Assembly (NCBI GenBank): GCA_964639245.1
Contig: CAZXCU010000001.1
Span: forward strand, 1,054,001-1,118,000
From: SB15 sp964639245
Lineage (GTDB): Bacteria > Chloroflexota > Anaerolineae > Aggregatilineales > J027
Length of the DNA: 64,000 nt
Reading direction: 5' to 3'
In this document: positions 1 to 7,871 of the stretch, piece after piece
Layout: every line of letters starts with the position of its first letter
Position numbering within the stretch: position 1 is the first letter of the stretch
Translations under genes and position numbers: made by a program
The notes under the pieces: model-generated
What the model was told of the DNA's origin: nothing
Seen by the model: the letters and a program-made list of their open reading frames with translations, nothing else
Databases searched by the model: none

Positions 1-816
1 AGCGTGAGCATTGGCATCATTGCCCACGGACATGTTGAAAATAACGGCAGCATCTTGACGCAGGGGCCGGGCAGCGCAGGCATTTTGGCCTTCAGCACGG
101 CTGAAAATAACGGAACGATTGTTACCACGAATGTTGGTTCAGCCGGCATAGCCGCCACAGGAGATGTCGAAAATACAGGCACAATCTCTGCGACTTCTTA
201 TGCCATCGCCGGTTCAAACAATGCCCAGACGATCACTGTTTCTGAGGGTACGCTGACGGGCGGCTGGGGTGCAATTGAGGCTAGTGGGGGTAATGATTCG
301 GTCATCATCACCGTGGAAGAAGTCACCATTAACGGCATGGTCAATGGGGGTGCTGGCACAGACCAACTCATTTTTCAAGGCGCGACCACCGATGCAGTGG
401 GTTGGAATGCAGTAGAAGCGCTGGTCGGCTGTAACCCCTGTGCCGGTACTGTGACCATTGATGGCAAATCCTATCTATTTCAGAATTTTGAACAACTTCT
501 GAACCACATTTTGCTGATAGCTTTGCCACAGAGCGTGATTGCAGTGGAATTTGGCAGCGCCGTTCAATATCCCATGTTGTTGTGCGATGATGGTGTGGTG
601 AAAGTATTTGCAACCGAAACCCATTTAGAAATCTATGGCGGGTTTGCCAGTGAGAATCCGAACGGATTTTTAATCGCGGCAATTGCGTCAGGGGAAATTC
701 AAGCAGGCACCCAGTTTCAAAACAACTGGTCGGGACTCCTGCTAGACAATGGTTATATTCGTGTGATGAATGGCAGCGGTACGGTGGTCAGTGAAGTTTG
801 CCGCTACAGAAATTAG
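1..816 (+). CDS. Repeat-rich surface/secreted protein, 5' end outside the window
   Basis: The frame is open from the first base, so the start lies upstream and this is the C-terminal part (about 271 residues). The first 90 residues carry roughly 20-residue repeats with the pattern N-x-G-x-I and S-x-G-I, as in parallel beta-helix or autotransporter-like adhesin stalks. The last 110 residues are non-repetitive and contain Cys residues (CNPC, LLCDDG, VCRYRN) that could form disulfides outside the cell. No anchor is seen at the C-terminus. The stop codon abuts the stop of the convergent phosphoesterase gene with no base between them. Surface location is inferred from composition; the role is unknown. 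Confidence 0.6.
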   Translation, partial: SVSIGIIAHGHVENNGSILTQGPGSAGILAFSTAENNGTIVTTNVGSAGIAATGDVENTGTISATSYAIAGSNNAQTITVSEGTLTGGWGAIEASGGNDSVIITVEEVTINGMVNGGAGTDQLIFQGATTDAVGWNAVEALVGCNPCAGTVTIDGKSYLFQNFEQLLNHILLIALPQSVIAVEFGSAVQYPMLLCDDGVVKVFATETHLEIYGGFASENPNGFLIAAIASGEIQAGTQFQNNWSGLLLDNGYIRVMNGSGTVVSEVCRYRN

Positions 817-1710
817 TTAGACTGCCGCCAGCATCAAGGCTAAATCGGCATGGTGGAAAATGCTGCGTTCCACCGTGCTGGTGTTTTTATTCCATTTGAC
901 CATGCGAACTTCGCCCCGGTCAATTTCAATCCCTGTAATTCCTTCGTGGCTGAGGCAACTGCCACTGTTCAAATAACACGGCGTGATGCGCGGGGAGGGG
1001 TCTACGGCGGTATCCGGGTAGAACATGGGGCGGTGGGTGTGTCCGGCAATCAGCAGCCGGTGGTGCGCTTTGGCCCAGCTATATAAATGTTTTTCGCGTC
1101 GTCGCCACGCGGTATTCATGGTAATCCCGATGCGTCGTTCCAAATCAAATGCCCATTGAATGGGCTGCCACAGGTAACGCACCACCCATTCACTGAATCC
1201 GGCGGTGGTATCGCCGTTGGGGTCGCCCTGATGCCCGTGGGTGATGACGATTTTATCCCCCAGAATCACGGCAGGGTGAACATTGACCTTGCGTTTGAGT
1301 GCGCCCCACAGATATTTTTTCACGTTGTCAGGCTTCATCCAGTCTGCGTCGTGGTTGCCCCAGATTTTGAGGTAGCGCCGTTCGCCCTGTTTGGCGAATT
1401 CACTTTCCAGACGGTAGACCGAATTTTCATAGGTCTGGACAATATCGTCATAGCGGTTTTTCCAGCCTTCTTCCATATCCCCATTCAGAATCAGGCCGTA
1501 ATCTTCATTCAGGTAGTAGTTTAAAGCATCACAATACAGCGATTCGTTTTGTTTAAATTCGTCAACGGTATCGCGGTAGTCCCCCTTGTGAGCATCGCTA
1601 AAAATAACAAAGCGTTCATTTTTGAGTTGATAATCGGAGATGCGGTAAGCATTGCGGCTGTATTCATCCAGTTTTTTAAACGTATGGCGCTGTTCCATCT
1701 GAGAAAGCAT
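817..1710 (-). CDS. Calcineurin-like metallophosphoesterase
   Basis: 297-residue protein with the full metallophosphoesterase motif set: D-x-H (Asp39, His41), G-D-x-x-E (Asp78), G-N-H-D (Asn119-Asp121), two His in the THGH segment (158, 160) and G-H-T-H (224-226). These residues bind a dinuclear metal centre that hydrolyses phosphate esters. There is no signal peptide, so it is cytoplasmic. The general layout recalls the UDP-2,3-diacylglucosamine hydrolase (LpxH) superfamily, but no lipid A genes are present here and the substrate cannot be assigned. A start at codon 5 (1698) is also possible. The gene stands alone, convergent with the upstream surface protein. Confidence 0.85.
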   Translation of the reverse strand: MLSQMEQRHTFKKLDEYSRNAYRISDYQLKNERFVIFSDAHKGDYRDTVDEFKQNESLYCDALNYYLNEDYGLILNGDMEEGWKNRYDDIVQTYENSVYRLESEFAKQGERRYLKIWGNHDADWMKPDNVKKYLWGALKRKVNVHPAVILGDKIVITHGHQGDPNGDTTAGFSEWVVRYLWQPIQWAFDLERRIGITMNTAWRRREKHLYSWAKAHHRLLIAGHTHRPMFYPDTAVDPSPRITPCYLNSGSCLSHEGITGIEIDRGEVRMVKWNKNTSTVERSIFHHADLALMLAAV

Positions 1711-1934
1711 ATCGAATCATCTCGTTTCTCTGGCAAAACCCGTCTAAGCATACGCGCAGGTGTTTAAGAGACAACTTGCAAACGGTAAAACTTTGCTAAT
1801 CGAAGGGTTAAACTTCTTTACTTGTAAGACAACCCGCCTTTAATATCAACCCGATGGCAACAAAATTCATACAAAATTACGACATGTGGTTAAGAACATT
1901 TGTGCTAATATGGAGGCATTGGGAGGAAAAATCT

Positions 1935-2513
1935 ATGGACGCAGTATTTTTTGAATCACAAACTGAATTTCGCGCATGGCTAACCGATAATTACAACAAC
2001 GCCTCTGAGCAATGGGTAGGCTTCTATAAAAAATCGGCTGGCAAAGTGGGCATTACCTACGCGGAAGCCTTAGATGAAGCCCTGTGTTTTGGCTGGATTG
2101 ATGGGGTGCGTAAAAGCATTGACGAAGCCCATTGGATGATTCGCTTTTCGCCGCGTCAGCGTAGCAGCATCTGGAGCGATGTGAATATAAAGCGGATTGG
2201 GGAATTGATAGAAATGGGGCAGATGCACCCGCATGGCCTGAAAGTTTTTGAGGAACGTGACCCAAAGAAAATGAAGCAATATTCCAATGAACAGGCCGAT
2301 TTACGCTTCGACAGCGCTCATGAGGCAAAATTTAAGGCCAATGCTGCCGCATGGGATTATTTTCAATCGGCTGCACCCTCCTATCAAAAAGCTGCAATCT
2401 GGTGGGTTATCAGCGCTAAGAAAGAAGAAACCCGCCTCAAACGTCTTGACCAACTGATTGCGGACTCCGCACAGGGAAAGACTGTCCCGCCCCTCACCCG
2501 TCCCAACTCCTAA
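1935..2513 (+). CDS. YdeI/OmpD-associated family protein
   Basis: 192 residues. The start at 1935 is chosen because GGGAGGAAAA lies just upstream; the open frame runs 27 codons further back without a ribosome site. The sequence has the family signatures: F-x-x-W-L at the N-terminus, W-V-G-F-Y-K-K, the Y-x-E-A-L-D-E-A-L-C-F-G-W-I-D-G block (about residues 44-60), then R-F-S-P-R-x-x-x-S-x-W-S. A C-terminal helical part holds A-A-W-x-Y-F and W-W-V-I-S-A-K-K-E-E-T-R. Members are linked to bacteriocin protection or stress in annotation, without a known enzymatic activity. The gene appears monocistronic; a long-loop inverted repeat (CCACCCA 2532-2538 with TGGGTGG 2571-2577) lies after it. Confidence 0.8.
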   Translation: MDAVFFESQTEFRAWLTDNYNNASEQWVGFYKKSAGKVGITYAEALDEALCFGWIDGVRKSIDEAHWMIRFSPRQRSSIWSDVNIKRIGELIEMGQMHPHGLKVFEERDPKKMKQYSNEQADLRFDSAHEAKFKANAAAWDYFQSAAPSYQKAAIWWVISAKKEETRLKRLDQLIADSAQGKTVPPLTRPNS

Positions 2514-2597
2514 AAAATCAAAAGTCCGTTACCACCCATAAAAAGTTTCCTCACCTGTTGAAAACCTTTGTGGGTGGAATGTGGTATCTGTGACTCT

Positions 2598-3704
2598 TTA
2601 GGCGAGGTCAATCGTCAACGCCTGTCGTTCTTCGAGGATGGTTTCAGCGGCGGAATGGACGAAAACATCGTCACTCCGCAGTGCATCTTGTAACAGGGCT
2701 TCGCTTTCTGGCATCATCAAACTGACCACCACCCGCAGATGATAGGCTTTAACTTCGCTGTTGGCTTCGCAGGCAAAAACAGCGGAGACAATTTCGGATG
2801 CGCGGGGGTGCTGTGACCATGCCAGAGGCCAAATCGCCTGTTTGCGAATCGCCGCGTCTGGATGCCAAACAGCGCGTTCAAAGGCTGCCATCAGTTTCTC
2901 CGCCATCGGGTGCGCGGCAAGGTCAAGGTGCAGATAATTGGTTGCCTGGAAGAAACCGCGCAGGGCATATTGCAAACGCTGCCCATCGATGGACATGAGA
3001 ATCTCGGCAAAATCAGCAAAGCAGGCTTCCTCCGCTAATTCGACATAGCTCAAGGCCGCGTTGTAAATCACGTCTGTGTCAGAGTCGGTGAGTAAGGCTT
3101 CCCGCACCACCGGAATCGCCTCTTTCATTTCGGTAGTGGAAAGGGTTTCCAGCACACGGGCGCGAATTTCGGGGTCACTCGCTTGGAGTGCCACTGTCAG
3201 CGCTTTAACCGCCAAGGGGTCGTGCTGGTCACGTAATGCCCATGCGGTTGCCCCGCGCACCTCATCATGGGGTTCGTTTTCAAGCGCTGCCAGCAAAAAT
3301 TGATAGGCTTCATAGGTTCGCATCTGGCATAGCGCATAGACCGCCCCTTCGCGTACCCGCCAATCGGCATCCTGCATGGCTTTTTTGAACAAGGGTTCTG
3401 CCGCAAACCATGTAAATCCATAAAGATGGCGGGCGGCACTGGCGCGGGCGGGTGCCTGCCCATTCTCCAAGACCTGTTCCATAATGACCCGTGCATCGCG
3501 GTCTGCCCGTCGTGCTAGCAATTTGGCTGCGTTGGAACGCACATAAAAATCATCATGGGTGAGTGCTGCTGCCAAGGCCGGTAAAGAAGCGGACTCCGGT
3601 GTAATAATATTCAACAGGGTGGCTAAACGGCGTGGCGAAAGCTGCCAGAAGCCATTTTTATGCGGGGTATTCAGGGAAAGTCTGGGTTCGCGTCCGGTAT
3701 TCAT
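2598..3704 (-). CDS. HEAT/PBS-lyase repeat protein
   Basis: 368 residues made almost wholly of about ten helical repeats of around 30 residues with the HEAT/PBS-lyase pattern, for example VRSNAAKLLARR, VREGAVYALCQM, VRGATAWALRDQ and IRARVLETLSTT. Such alpha-solenoids bind other proteins; no catalytic domain is present. The start at 3704 has AGGAGA seven bases upstream; the longer open frame to 3761 would overlap the preceding gene. It lies 31 bp downstream of an Hsp70-family gene on the same strand, so the two are probably co-transcribed and the solenoid may be a partner or client adaptor of that chaperone (inference). Confidence 0.8.
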   Translation of the reverse strand: MNTGREPRLSLNTPHKNGFWQLSPRRLATLLNIITPESASLPALAAALTHDDFYVRSNAAKLLARRADRDARVIMEQVLENGQAPARASAARHLYGFTWFAAEPLFKKAMQDADWRVREGAVYALCQMRTYEAYQFLLAALENEPHDEVRGATAWALRDQHDPLAVKALTVALQASDPEIRARVLETLSTTEMKEAIPVVREALLTDSDTDVIYNAALSYVELAEEACFADFAEILMSIDGQRLQYALRGFFQATNYLHLDLAAHPMAEKLMAAFERAVWHPDAAIRKQAIWPLAWSQHPRASEIVSAVFACEANSEVKAYHLRVVVSLMMPESEALLQDALRSDDVFVHSAAETILEERQALTIDLA

Positions 3705-3735
3705 GGGTTGTCTCCTGTGATAAGCGTCTGGGTGG

Positions 3736-5271
3736 TTAGCGGACTGCCGACAGTACGGCACGATTGAGCAGCGTTTTTCTGGTTTTTAAATCCGTGACGG
3801 TGACACGCAAGAGGCGGTTGTCATCTACCTGAAACACGGCTTTCAAGCGGTCTTGATGGGGTTTGCCTTTGGGTTTTAACCGTGCCAGCACCGCCGATGC
3901 TTCATTGAGCGGAATCACCTGTGGGGCGTTCTGGTCGGCTTGTGCCACAAACACTTCCTGTCCATTTTCGTAATGAACTTCGACCATTGAAAGCGAGTCG
4001 GTATCAATTTCGCCAATGATAAATTCAACTTCCTGCTGACCTTCATAGGTTGCTTCGAGCAGGACTTCTACCGCCTCACTCGGATAGGCGCTGCCCATCG
4101 GGATAAGTTCATCATAGGCGTGGAGTCCGTCGTCGGTGAGATGGCGCAACCCATAACCATGCAGCAGATAATCCTGCAAACCGAGTCCGGCGGCAACTTG
4201 CAGCGCTCCTTCCACGACTGCCGTAAAAGGCTTGTGGGCGTGAACGGTCGTGTTGGGGAAATAGGCCTGTAAATTGGTCTGCACGGACGGAATCAGCGAG
4301 GTTCCCCCCACCAGCAGCACCGCGTTGACATCTTCCTTAAAAATGCCGCGCTGACGGGCAATCACCATGACTTTATCCACGGCTCGCCGCAGCGCCGCAT
4401 AAAATCCGTTGGCATCAAGCAAGGTTTCTAATCCGGTACGGGTCAACACCACGGTGACATCATCAAGGGTAATATCCGCCGAGTCTTGCGAAGAAAGGGC
4501 AATCTTGGCCTGTTCACATTGGGCTAAAAGCGGCGCGTAATCATCGCCCAATTGCTGCGGGGTTAAGGCCAGACGCTGAAGGACTTCCGCTAGAATCCAC
4601 TGATCAATATCGCTTCCACCGAGCATTTGTCCGGCTTTGGCGATAACCTGTGCGCTGTGCGACGCGGCTTGGTTACGGCGTAAAAAGCTCAACATGCCGC
4701 CCGTTTTTTCTTTACTTTCGGGCAACTGCACCAGCGATAAATCCAAGGTGCCGCCGCCAAAGTCGAACACCAAAACAGGCACACCCGGCTCGGTTACCGC
4801 ATACCCCAGCGCGGCAGCCGTCGATTCATCCACAATTTGCACACTGTCCGGCGAAAGTCCACTGGCCTCCACGACCTGATGCAGCCACAAAATATAGCCT
4901 TCAAACGCGGCAACGGGCGCAGTCAGTACCAACTGTTCAACATCGGGCAAGCGTTGAAAAAGTTCGCTCATAAAATGCTGCCCCACCCGACTGCTCGACC
5001 ATGCTTCACCGTCAATCCGACGTGGTGTAGGGGCGGGGCTGGTGACAATGCCGCGTTTGAAATTGTGGAACAGGCGGTTGTCCTGCTGCTGTTCAAGGGC
5101 GCGGTCTAAAACGGCTTGCCCGACGGTGATTTCGCTGTCCACATACACCAGCGAAGGAATCAATGCCGATTCAGGATGACTCATACGCTCAATCGGGAGT
5201 ACGGAAATGGTGTCCTGCTGCCAACCTGCGACAACGGTATTGGTCGTTCCAAAATCAATTGCCAGTTTCAT
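3736..5271 (-). CDS. Hsp70 (DnaK-like) family protein
   Basis: 511 residues. The start at 5271 (MKLAIDFGTTNT) has GAGGG upstream. The nucleotide-binding domain is complete: phosphate-1 loop D-F-G-T-T-N near residue 6, connect-1/phosphate-2 region V-F-D-F-G-G-G-T-L-D near residue 175, and the adenosine loop L-L-V-G-G-T-S near residue 320. The C-terminal part (from about 390) has a short beta-rich substrate-binding region but lacks the lid and acidic tail of DnaK, which usually exceeds 600 residues. It is therefore a specialised Hsp70 rather than the housekeeping DnaK. No DnaJ or GrpE gene is nearby; the HEAT-repeat gene follows directly. Confidence 0.85.
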   Translation of the reverse strand: MKLAIDFGTTNTVVAGWQQDTISVLPIERMSHPESALIPSLVYVDSEITVGQAVLDRALEQQQDNRLFHNFKRGIVTSPAPTPRRIDGEAWSSSRVGQHFMSELFQRLPDVEQLVLTAPVAAFEGYILWLHQVVEASGLSPDSVQIVDESTAAALGYAVTEPGVPVLVFDFGGGTLDLSLVQLPESKEKTGGMLSFLRRNQAASHSAQVIAKAGQMLGGSDIDQWILAEVLQRLALTPQQLGDDYAPLLAQCEQAKIALSSQDSADITLDDVTVVLTRTGLETLLDANGFYAALRRAVDKVMVIARQRGIFKEDVNAVLLVGGTSLIPSVQTNLQAYFPNTTVHAHKPFTAVVEGALQVAAGLGLQDYLLHGYGLRHLTDDGLHAYDELIPMGSAYPSEAVEVLLEATYEGQQEVEFIIGEIDTDSLSMVEVHYENGQEVFVAQADQNAPQVIPLNEASAVLARLKPKGKPHQDRLKAVFQVDDNRLLRVTVTDLKTRKTLLNRAVLSAVR

Positions 5272-5284
5272 TAGTGCGCCCTCT

Positions 5285-5320
5285 CGTAATATTGCGGTGC
5301 GTTGTATTACGATTCGTAAT
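5285..5320. promoter_or_regulatory. Inverted repeats between divergent hsp70-like and SDR-PadR genes
   Basis: Bases 5306-5320 form a perfect palindrome with 7-bp arms (ATTACGA, central T, TCGTAAT). A second inverted pair, CGTAATA at 5285 and TATTACG at 5305, overlaps it with a 13-bp spacer. A weaker CGTAT/ATTACG pair lies at 5407-5423 before the SDR start. Placement between divergent operons, one encoding a PadR repressor, fits an operator, but which protein binds is inference. Confidence 0.45.
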
Positions 5321-5437
5321 TTAGAGGATTTTCCAGATCGAGTCAAGCAATCGGTGAAAAAATAGGACTAAAGTCCGAGTTTGCCAATTTTGCGAAAACA
5401 TTGTATCGTATGGATATATTACGAAATGAACTATCCC

Positions 5438-6178
5438 ATGAGCAAAATATATCTCATCACTGGTGCGGCAAGCGGGATAGGGCTTGCCACGGCCCGCCGT
5501 TTGCAGGCACAGGGCAACACATTAATTTTGTGGGATACTGCCCCGTTAGAAGTGCTGGCAGGGGAATTAAACGCAGCCTATGCCCAAGTGGACATCAGCG
5601 ACAGCGTACAGGTACAAACCGCTTTGCAGAAAATTCAACGCCTTGATGGGCTGATTCACTGTGCCGGTATTTTACGCACGGGCTTGTTTGAAAATCTCCC
5701 GTTAGAAACCCACCACGCCATGATTCAAGTCAATTTGATTGGCACACTCAACATGGTCTATGCGACTCTGCCCATGCTCAAAGCCGCCAGAGGTCAGTTA
5801 ATTTTGATGGCTTCGGCTGCGTCTTTTTATGGCGCACCGGAGTACAGCAGTTATGGCGCTTCTAAAGCGGGGGTGATGAATTTCGCACAGGCGATTCAAT
5901 TGGAAGTTCCCGAAATTCGCGTGGGCGTGGTTTTTCCCCATACCACCGATACGCCGATGGTACGCAATTTATCGACCACGACTCAGGTGATCCGGCGGTA
6001 CGGGATGGTGCATACTGCCGATGAAGTCGCTGCTGCGCTGGTCAGGGGCATGGAACGGGGACATTTTATGATCTGGCCGAACCATCAGCCGCGTCTATTA
6101 TTCTGGGCGACCCGCTTTTTTAGCCCGATGATTTTTCGGTGGGTGTTAAAACGCCTGTGGGAGGACAAAAAAGTATGA
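5438..6178 (+). CDS. SDR-family NAD(P)-dependent oxidoreductase
   Basis: 246-residue classical short-chain dehydrogenase. The Rossmann motif T-G-A-A-S-G-I-G is at the N-terminus, an N-H-C-A-G-like segment (H-C-A-G-I) follows strand 4, and the catalytic set is Ser in M-A-S-A-A-S, Tyr in Y-S-S-Y-G-A-S-K and its Lys. D-T at the end of strand 2 suggests NAD preference. The C-terminus ends in a hydrophobic, aromatic segment that may touch the membrane. The ribosome site is weak; 5426 is an alternative ATG. The stop overlaps the start of the PadR gene (ATGA), so both are one transcript and PadR probably controls this enzyme. Substrate unknown. Confidence 0.85.
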   Translation: MSKIYLITGAASGIGLATARRLQAQGNTLILWDTAPLEVLAGELNAAYAQVDISDSVQVQTALQKIQRLDGLIHCAGILRTGLFENLPLETHHAMIQVNLIGTLNMVYATLPMLKAARGQLILMASAASFYGAPEYSSYGASKAGVMNFAQAIQLEVPEIRVGVVFPHTTDTPMVRNLSTTTQVIRRYGMVHTADEVAAALVRGMERGHFMIWPNHQPRLLFWATRFFSPMIFRWVLKRLWEDKKV

Positions 6179-6762
6179 ATGAACGTGAACTAACCACGCT
6201 TGAATATTATGTGTTGGGCTTGATTAGCGTTGAACCACAGTCCGGTTACAGCATTATCACCTATTTTGAGGATGATTGGTGGCGCTGGCATGGCAGTTCG
6301 AGTCCGGGGTCGATTTATCCCGTTCTCAAGCGCTTGGAACAACAAAATATCATTGATGGAGAACTCGAATCCGTTCATGAAACCCGTCCGCGCAAGATGT
6401 ATACCCTGACTCCTCTGGGAGAATCGCTGCTGGATACGTGGCTGCGTGCGCCGATCAGCAAAGATGAAGCGGCGGAAGACCGGTCTGTACTCATGACCAA
6501 ATTTCTGTTTGCCGAAAAACGCATGACCCGCGATGAAATTCTAGTATGGCTGGACAATTATGAACAAGCCACCGACCACTATCTAACCCTGCTGCGGATG
6601 AATCGCAACCCACAAGCGGAAAGTGTCTGGTCGCTGCATCAACAGCTGATTCTGGAAGCGACGCTCATGGAATTGAACATGCAGCGCACATGGATTCAAA
6701 TGGCACGCCAGCGCATTCAAAACCATACATATAATAAAGCTGAAGGAGCGCCGCATGGTTGA
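6175..6762 (+). CDS. PadR-family transcriptional regulator
   Basis: 195 residues. The start is the ATG overlapping the SDR stop, preceded by GGGAGGA. The N-terminal winged helix (about residues 1-85) has the PadR hallmarks: L-T-x-L-E-Y-x-V-L-G-L-I, S-G-Y-x-I, G-S-I-Y-P-V-L-K-R-L-E and R-K-M-Y-x-L-T-P-x-G. The C-terminal half is the helical Vir_act_alpha_C-like dimerisation region. PadR proteins repress nearby detoxification or transport genes; here the likely targets are its own operon and possibly the divergent hsp70-like gene through the inverted repeats at 5285-5320. Effector unknown. Confidence 0.9.
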   Translation: MNERELTTLEYYVLGLISVEPQSGYSIITYFEDDWWRWHGSSSPGSIYPVLKRLEQQNIIDGELESVHETRPRKMYTLTPLGESLLDTWLRAPISKDEAAEDRSVLMTKFLFAEKRMTRDEILVWLDNYEQATDHYLTLLRMNRNPQAESVWSLHQQLILEATLMELNMQRTWIQMARQRIQNHTYNKAEGAPHG

Positions 6763-7321
6763 GTCTGTGGGTCTTTTTACGGCGGATGAATTTGAAATCT
6801 GGACGGAACTGCCAGAAAATGCCGAAGGTTTATTTGAACTTATTCACGGGGAGATTGTTGAAAAATTGCCTACCGAAGTCCATGGGATGCTGGCAGCCAA
6901 TATCGCTCGCCTGTTAGGAAATCATGTGATTCCCCGTAAACTTGGCAAAGTTGGGGTTGAAGTGCGCTATCGTAAACCAGCCGATAAATACAATACACGG
7001 ATGCCAGATGTTTCTTTTCGTGTGAGTGATGCACCCCCTATAGAAAAAGGATCCGTTCCGCACATGTCTGACCTTGCGGTAGAAATTCAATCGCCCGATG
7101 ACAAAGCGCGTGATATGCGTGAAAAAGCGTCTTATTATCTGCAAAATGGCGCAAAACTGGTTTGGCTGGTTTATCCCTCAACCCAGACGATTGAAGTATG
7201 TACCCGCGATTCGCAGGGCGAGTTGGAGGTAACAGCCGTGGAAAGGGAGGGTCTGATAACAGGAGGAAATGCCTTGCCAGATTTTACGGTTTCAGTTGCT
7301 GAAATTTTTGCTGTGCTGTAA
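6755..7321 (+). CDS. Uma2-family (DUF820) putative restriction endonuclease fold protein
   Basis: 188 residues, start overlapping the PadR gene by 8 bases with GAAGGAG before it. The Uma2 pattern is clear: D-E-F-E-I-W-T-E-L at the start, E-L-I-H-G-E-I-V-E, M-P-D-V-S-F-R-V, D-L-A-V-E-I-Q-S-P-D-D and A-K-L-V-W-L-V-Y-P. The Asp in P-D-V and the E-I-Q segment make the PD-(D/E)xK nuclease core, although Gln replaces the usual Lys. These genes are strongly multiplied in Cyanobacteria and Chloroflexota, and no biological role is settled. It probably rides on the SDR-PadR transcript. Confidence 0.85.
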   Translation: MVESVGLFTADEFEIWTELPENAEGLFELIHGEIVEKLPTEVHGMLAANIARLLGNHVIPRKLGKVGVEVRYRKPADKYNTRMPDVSFRVSDAPPIEKGSVPHMSDLAVEIQSPDDKARDMREKASYYLQNGAKLVWLVYPSTQTIEVCTRDSQGELEVTAVEREGLITGGNALPDFTVSVAEIFAVL

Positions 7322-7327
7322 AAGCCG

Positions 7328-7355
7328 TTGACAAGCGATTGTGATAGATTACACT
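7328..7355 (+). promoter_or_regulatory. Sigma-70-type promoter of the thrS leader
   Basis: TTGACA (7328-7333) is a perfect -35 box; 16 bp later TACACT (7350-7355) is a usable -10 box. Transcription would start near 7362, just before the first helix of the T-box leader, which is the expected place. Confidence 0.6.
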
Positions 7356-7361
7356 AAAGAT

Positions 7362-7839
7362 AATTCTAAACCGAAAGCGATGATGCAGGACACCGCCTAT
7401 CGTCGTCGGATGCCAGAGAAGTGCGGTCAATAGGCTGAAAGCCGCGCCCATCACACCCGATAGGAAACCACCTGCGGAGCTGGTTGGAGGCAATGCCAAC
7501 CCGGTGCGCCCCGTTACCCGCGAACACGAGTGGTCAATACCGCTTGATGTAACCCATCAACACCGTCCTTTAGGGCGGTGCTGTTCACTGGTCTAATGCA
7601 GTTTAACTTTTAAATACGGATATACGCGGACAGCATCTATGCTGTCCCTACGGTTTCGGCGGTAGGGACGTGATATATCGCGTCCGCCAATATGGTATCC
7701 GTCGTAGTTTATTAATCTGCATAAGTCCAGCGTTATCAGTAGTTTGTTGGGATGGGTTCAAGTACAAGTCGTATTGTTCAAAATGGGTGGAACCGCGTGA
7801 GCGTTAGGCTCGCGTCCCATGCGGGGCGGGGGCTTTTTT
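7362..7839 (+). promoter_or_regulatory. T-box riboswitch leader of thrS (specifier ACC), interrupted by a MITE
   Basis: The leader senses uncharged tRNA-Thr and switches between antiterminator and terminator. Stem I landmarks: GATGATGCAGGAC near 7380, CCAGAGAAGTGCGGTC near 7411, GGCTGAAAGCC near 7434, and on the 3' side AA-ACC-ACCT with specifier ACC (Thr) at 7467-7469. The T-box GGGTGGAACCGCG is at 7785-7797. The antiterminator pairs GGG 7785-7787 with CCC 7816-7818 around the bulge TGGAACC (7788-7794). The terminator pairs 7808-7818 with 7823-7833 and is followed by six T. TGGA predicts a U discriminator base on the tRNA. Bases 7597-7721 are an inserted element, so the native leader is about 350 nt. 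Confidence 0.9.
7597..7721. mobile_element. MITE-like element inserted in the thrS leader
   Basis: 125-bp element with terminal inverted repeats TGCAGTTTAA/TTAATCTGCA (one mismatch) and a TAA duplication on both sides (7594-7596, 7722-7724). The core holds two hairpins: GGACAGCAT..ATGCTGTCC joined by CTAC/GTAG to a second palindrome GGACG..CGTCC around GATATATC. The same core occurs in the elements at 25111 and 39228, but with different ends. No protein is encoded. Confidence 0.7.
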
Positions 7840-7871
7840 GTTTTAAAGCACTCGTTACAACAGGAGTTCCG

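Noticed and set aside
7538..7590. A second T-box-like segment (GAGTGGTCAATACCGC)
   Set aside because: It lacks the contiguous TGGNACC core and the following hairpin has no T-run. It is more likely Stem II/III of the same leader.
7752..7871. An N-terminal extension of ThrRS by 40 codons
   Set aside because: These bases contain the T-box, antiterminator and terminator. The true start at 7872 has a good ribosome site.
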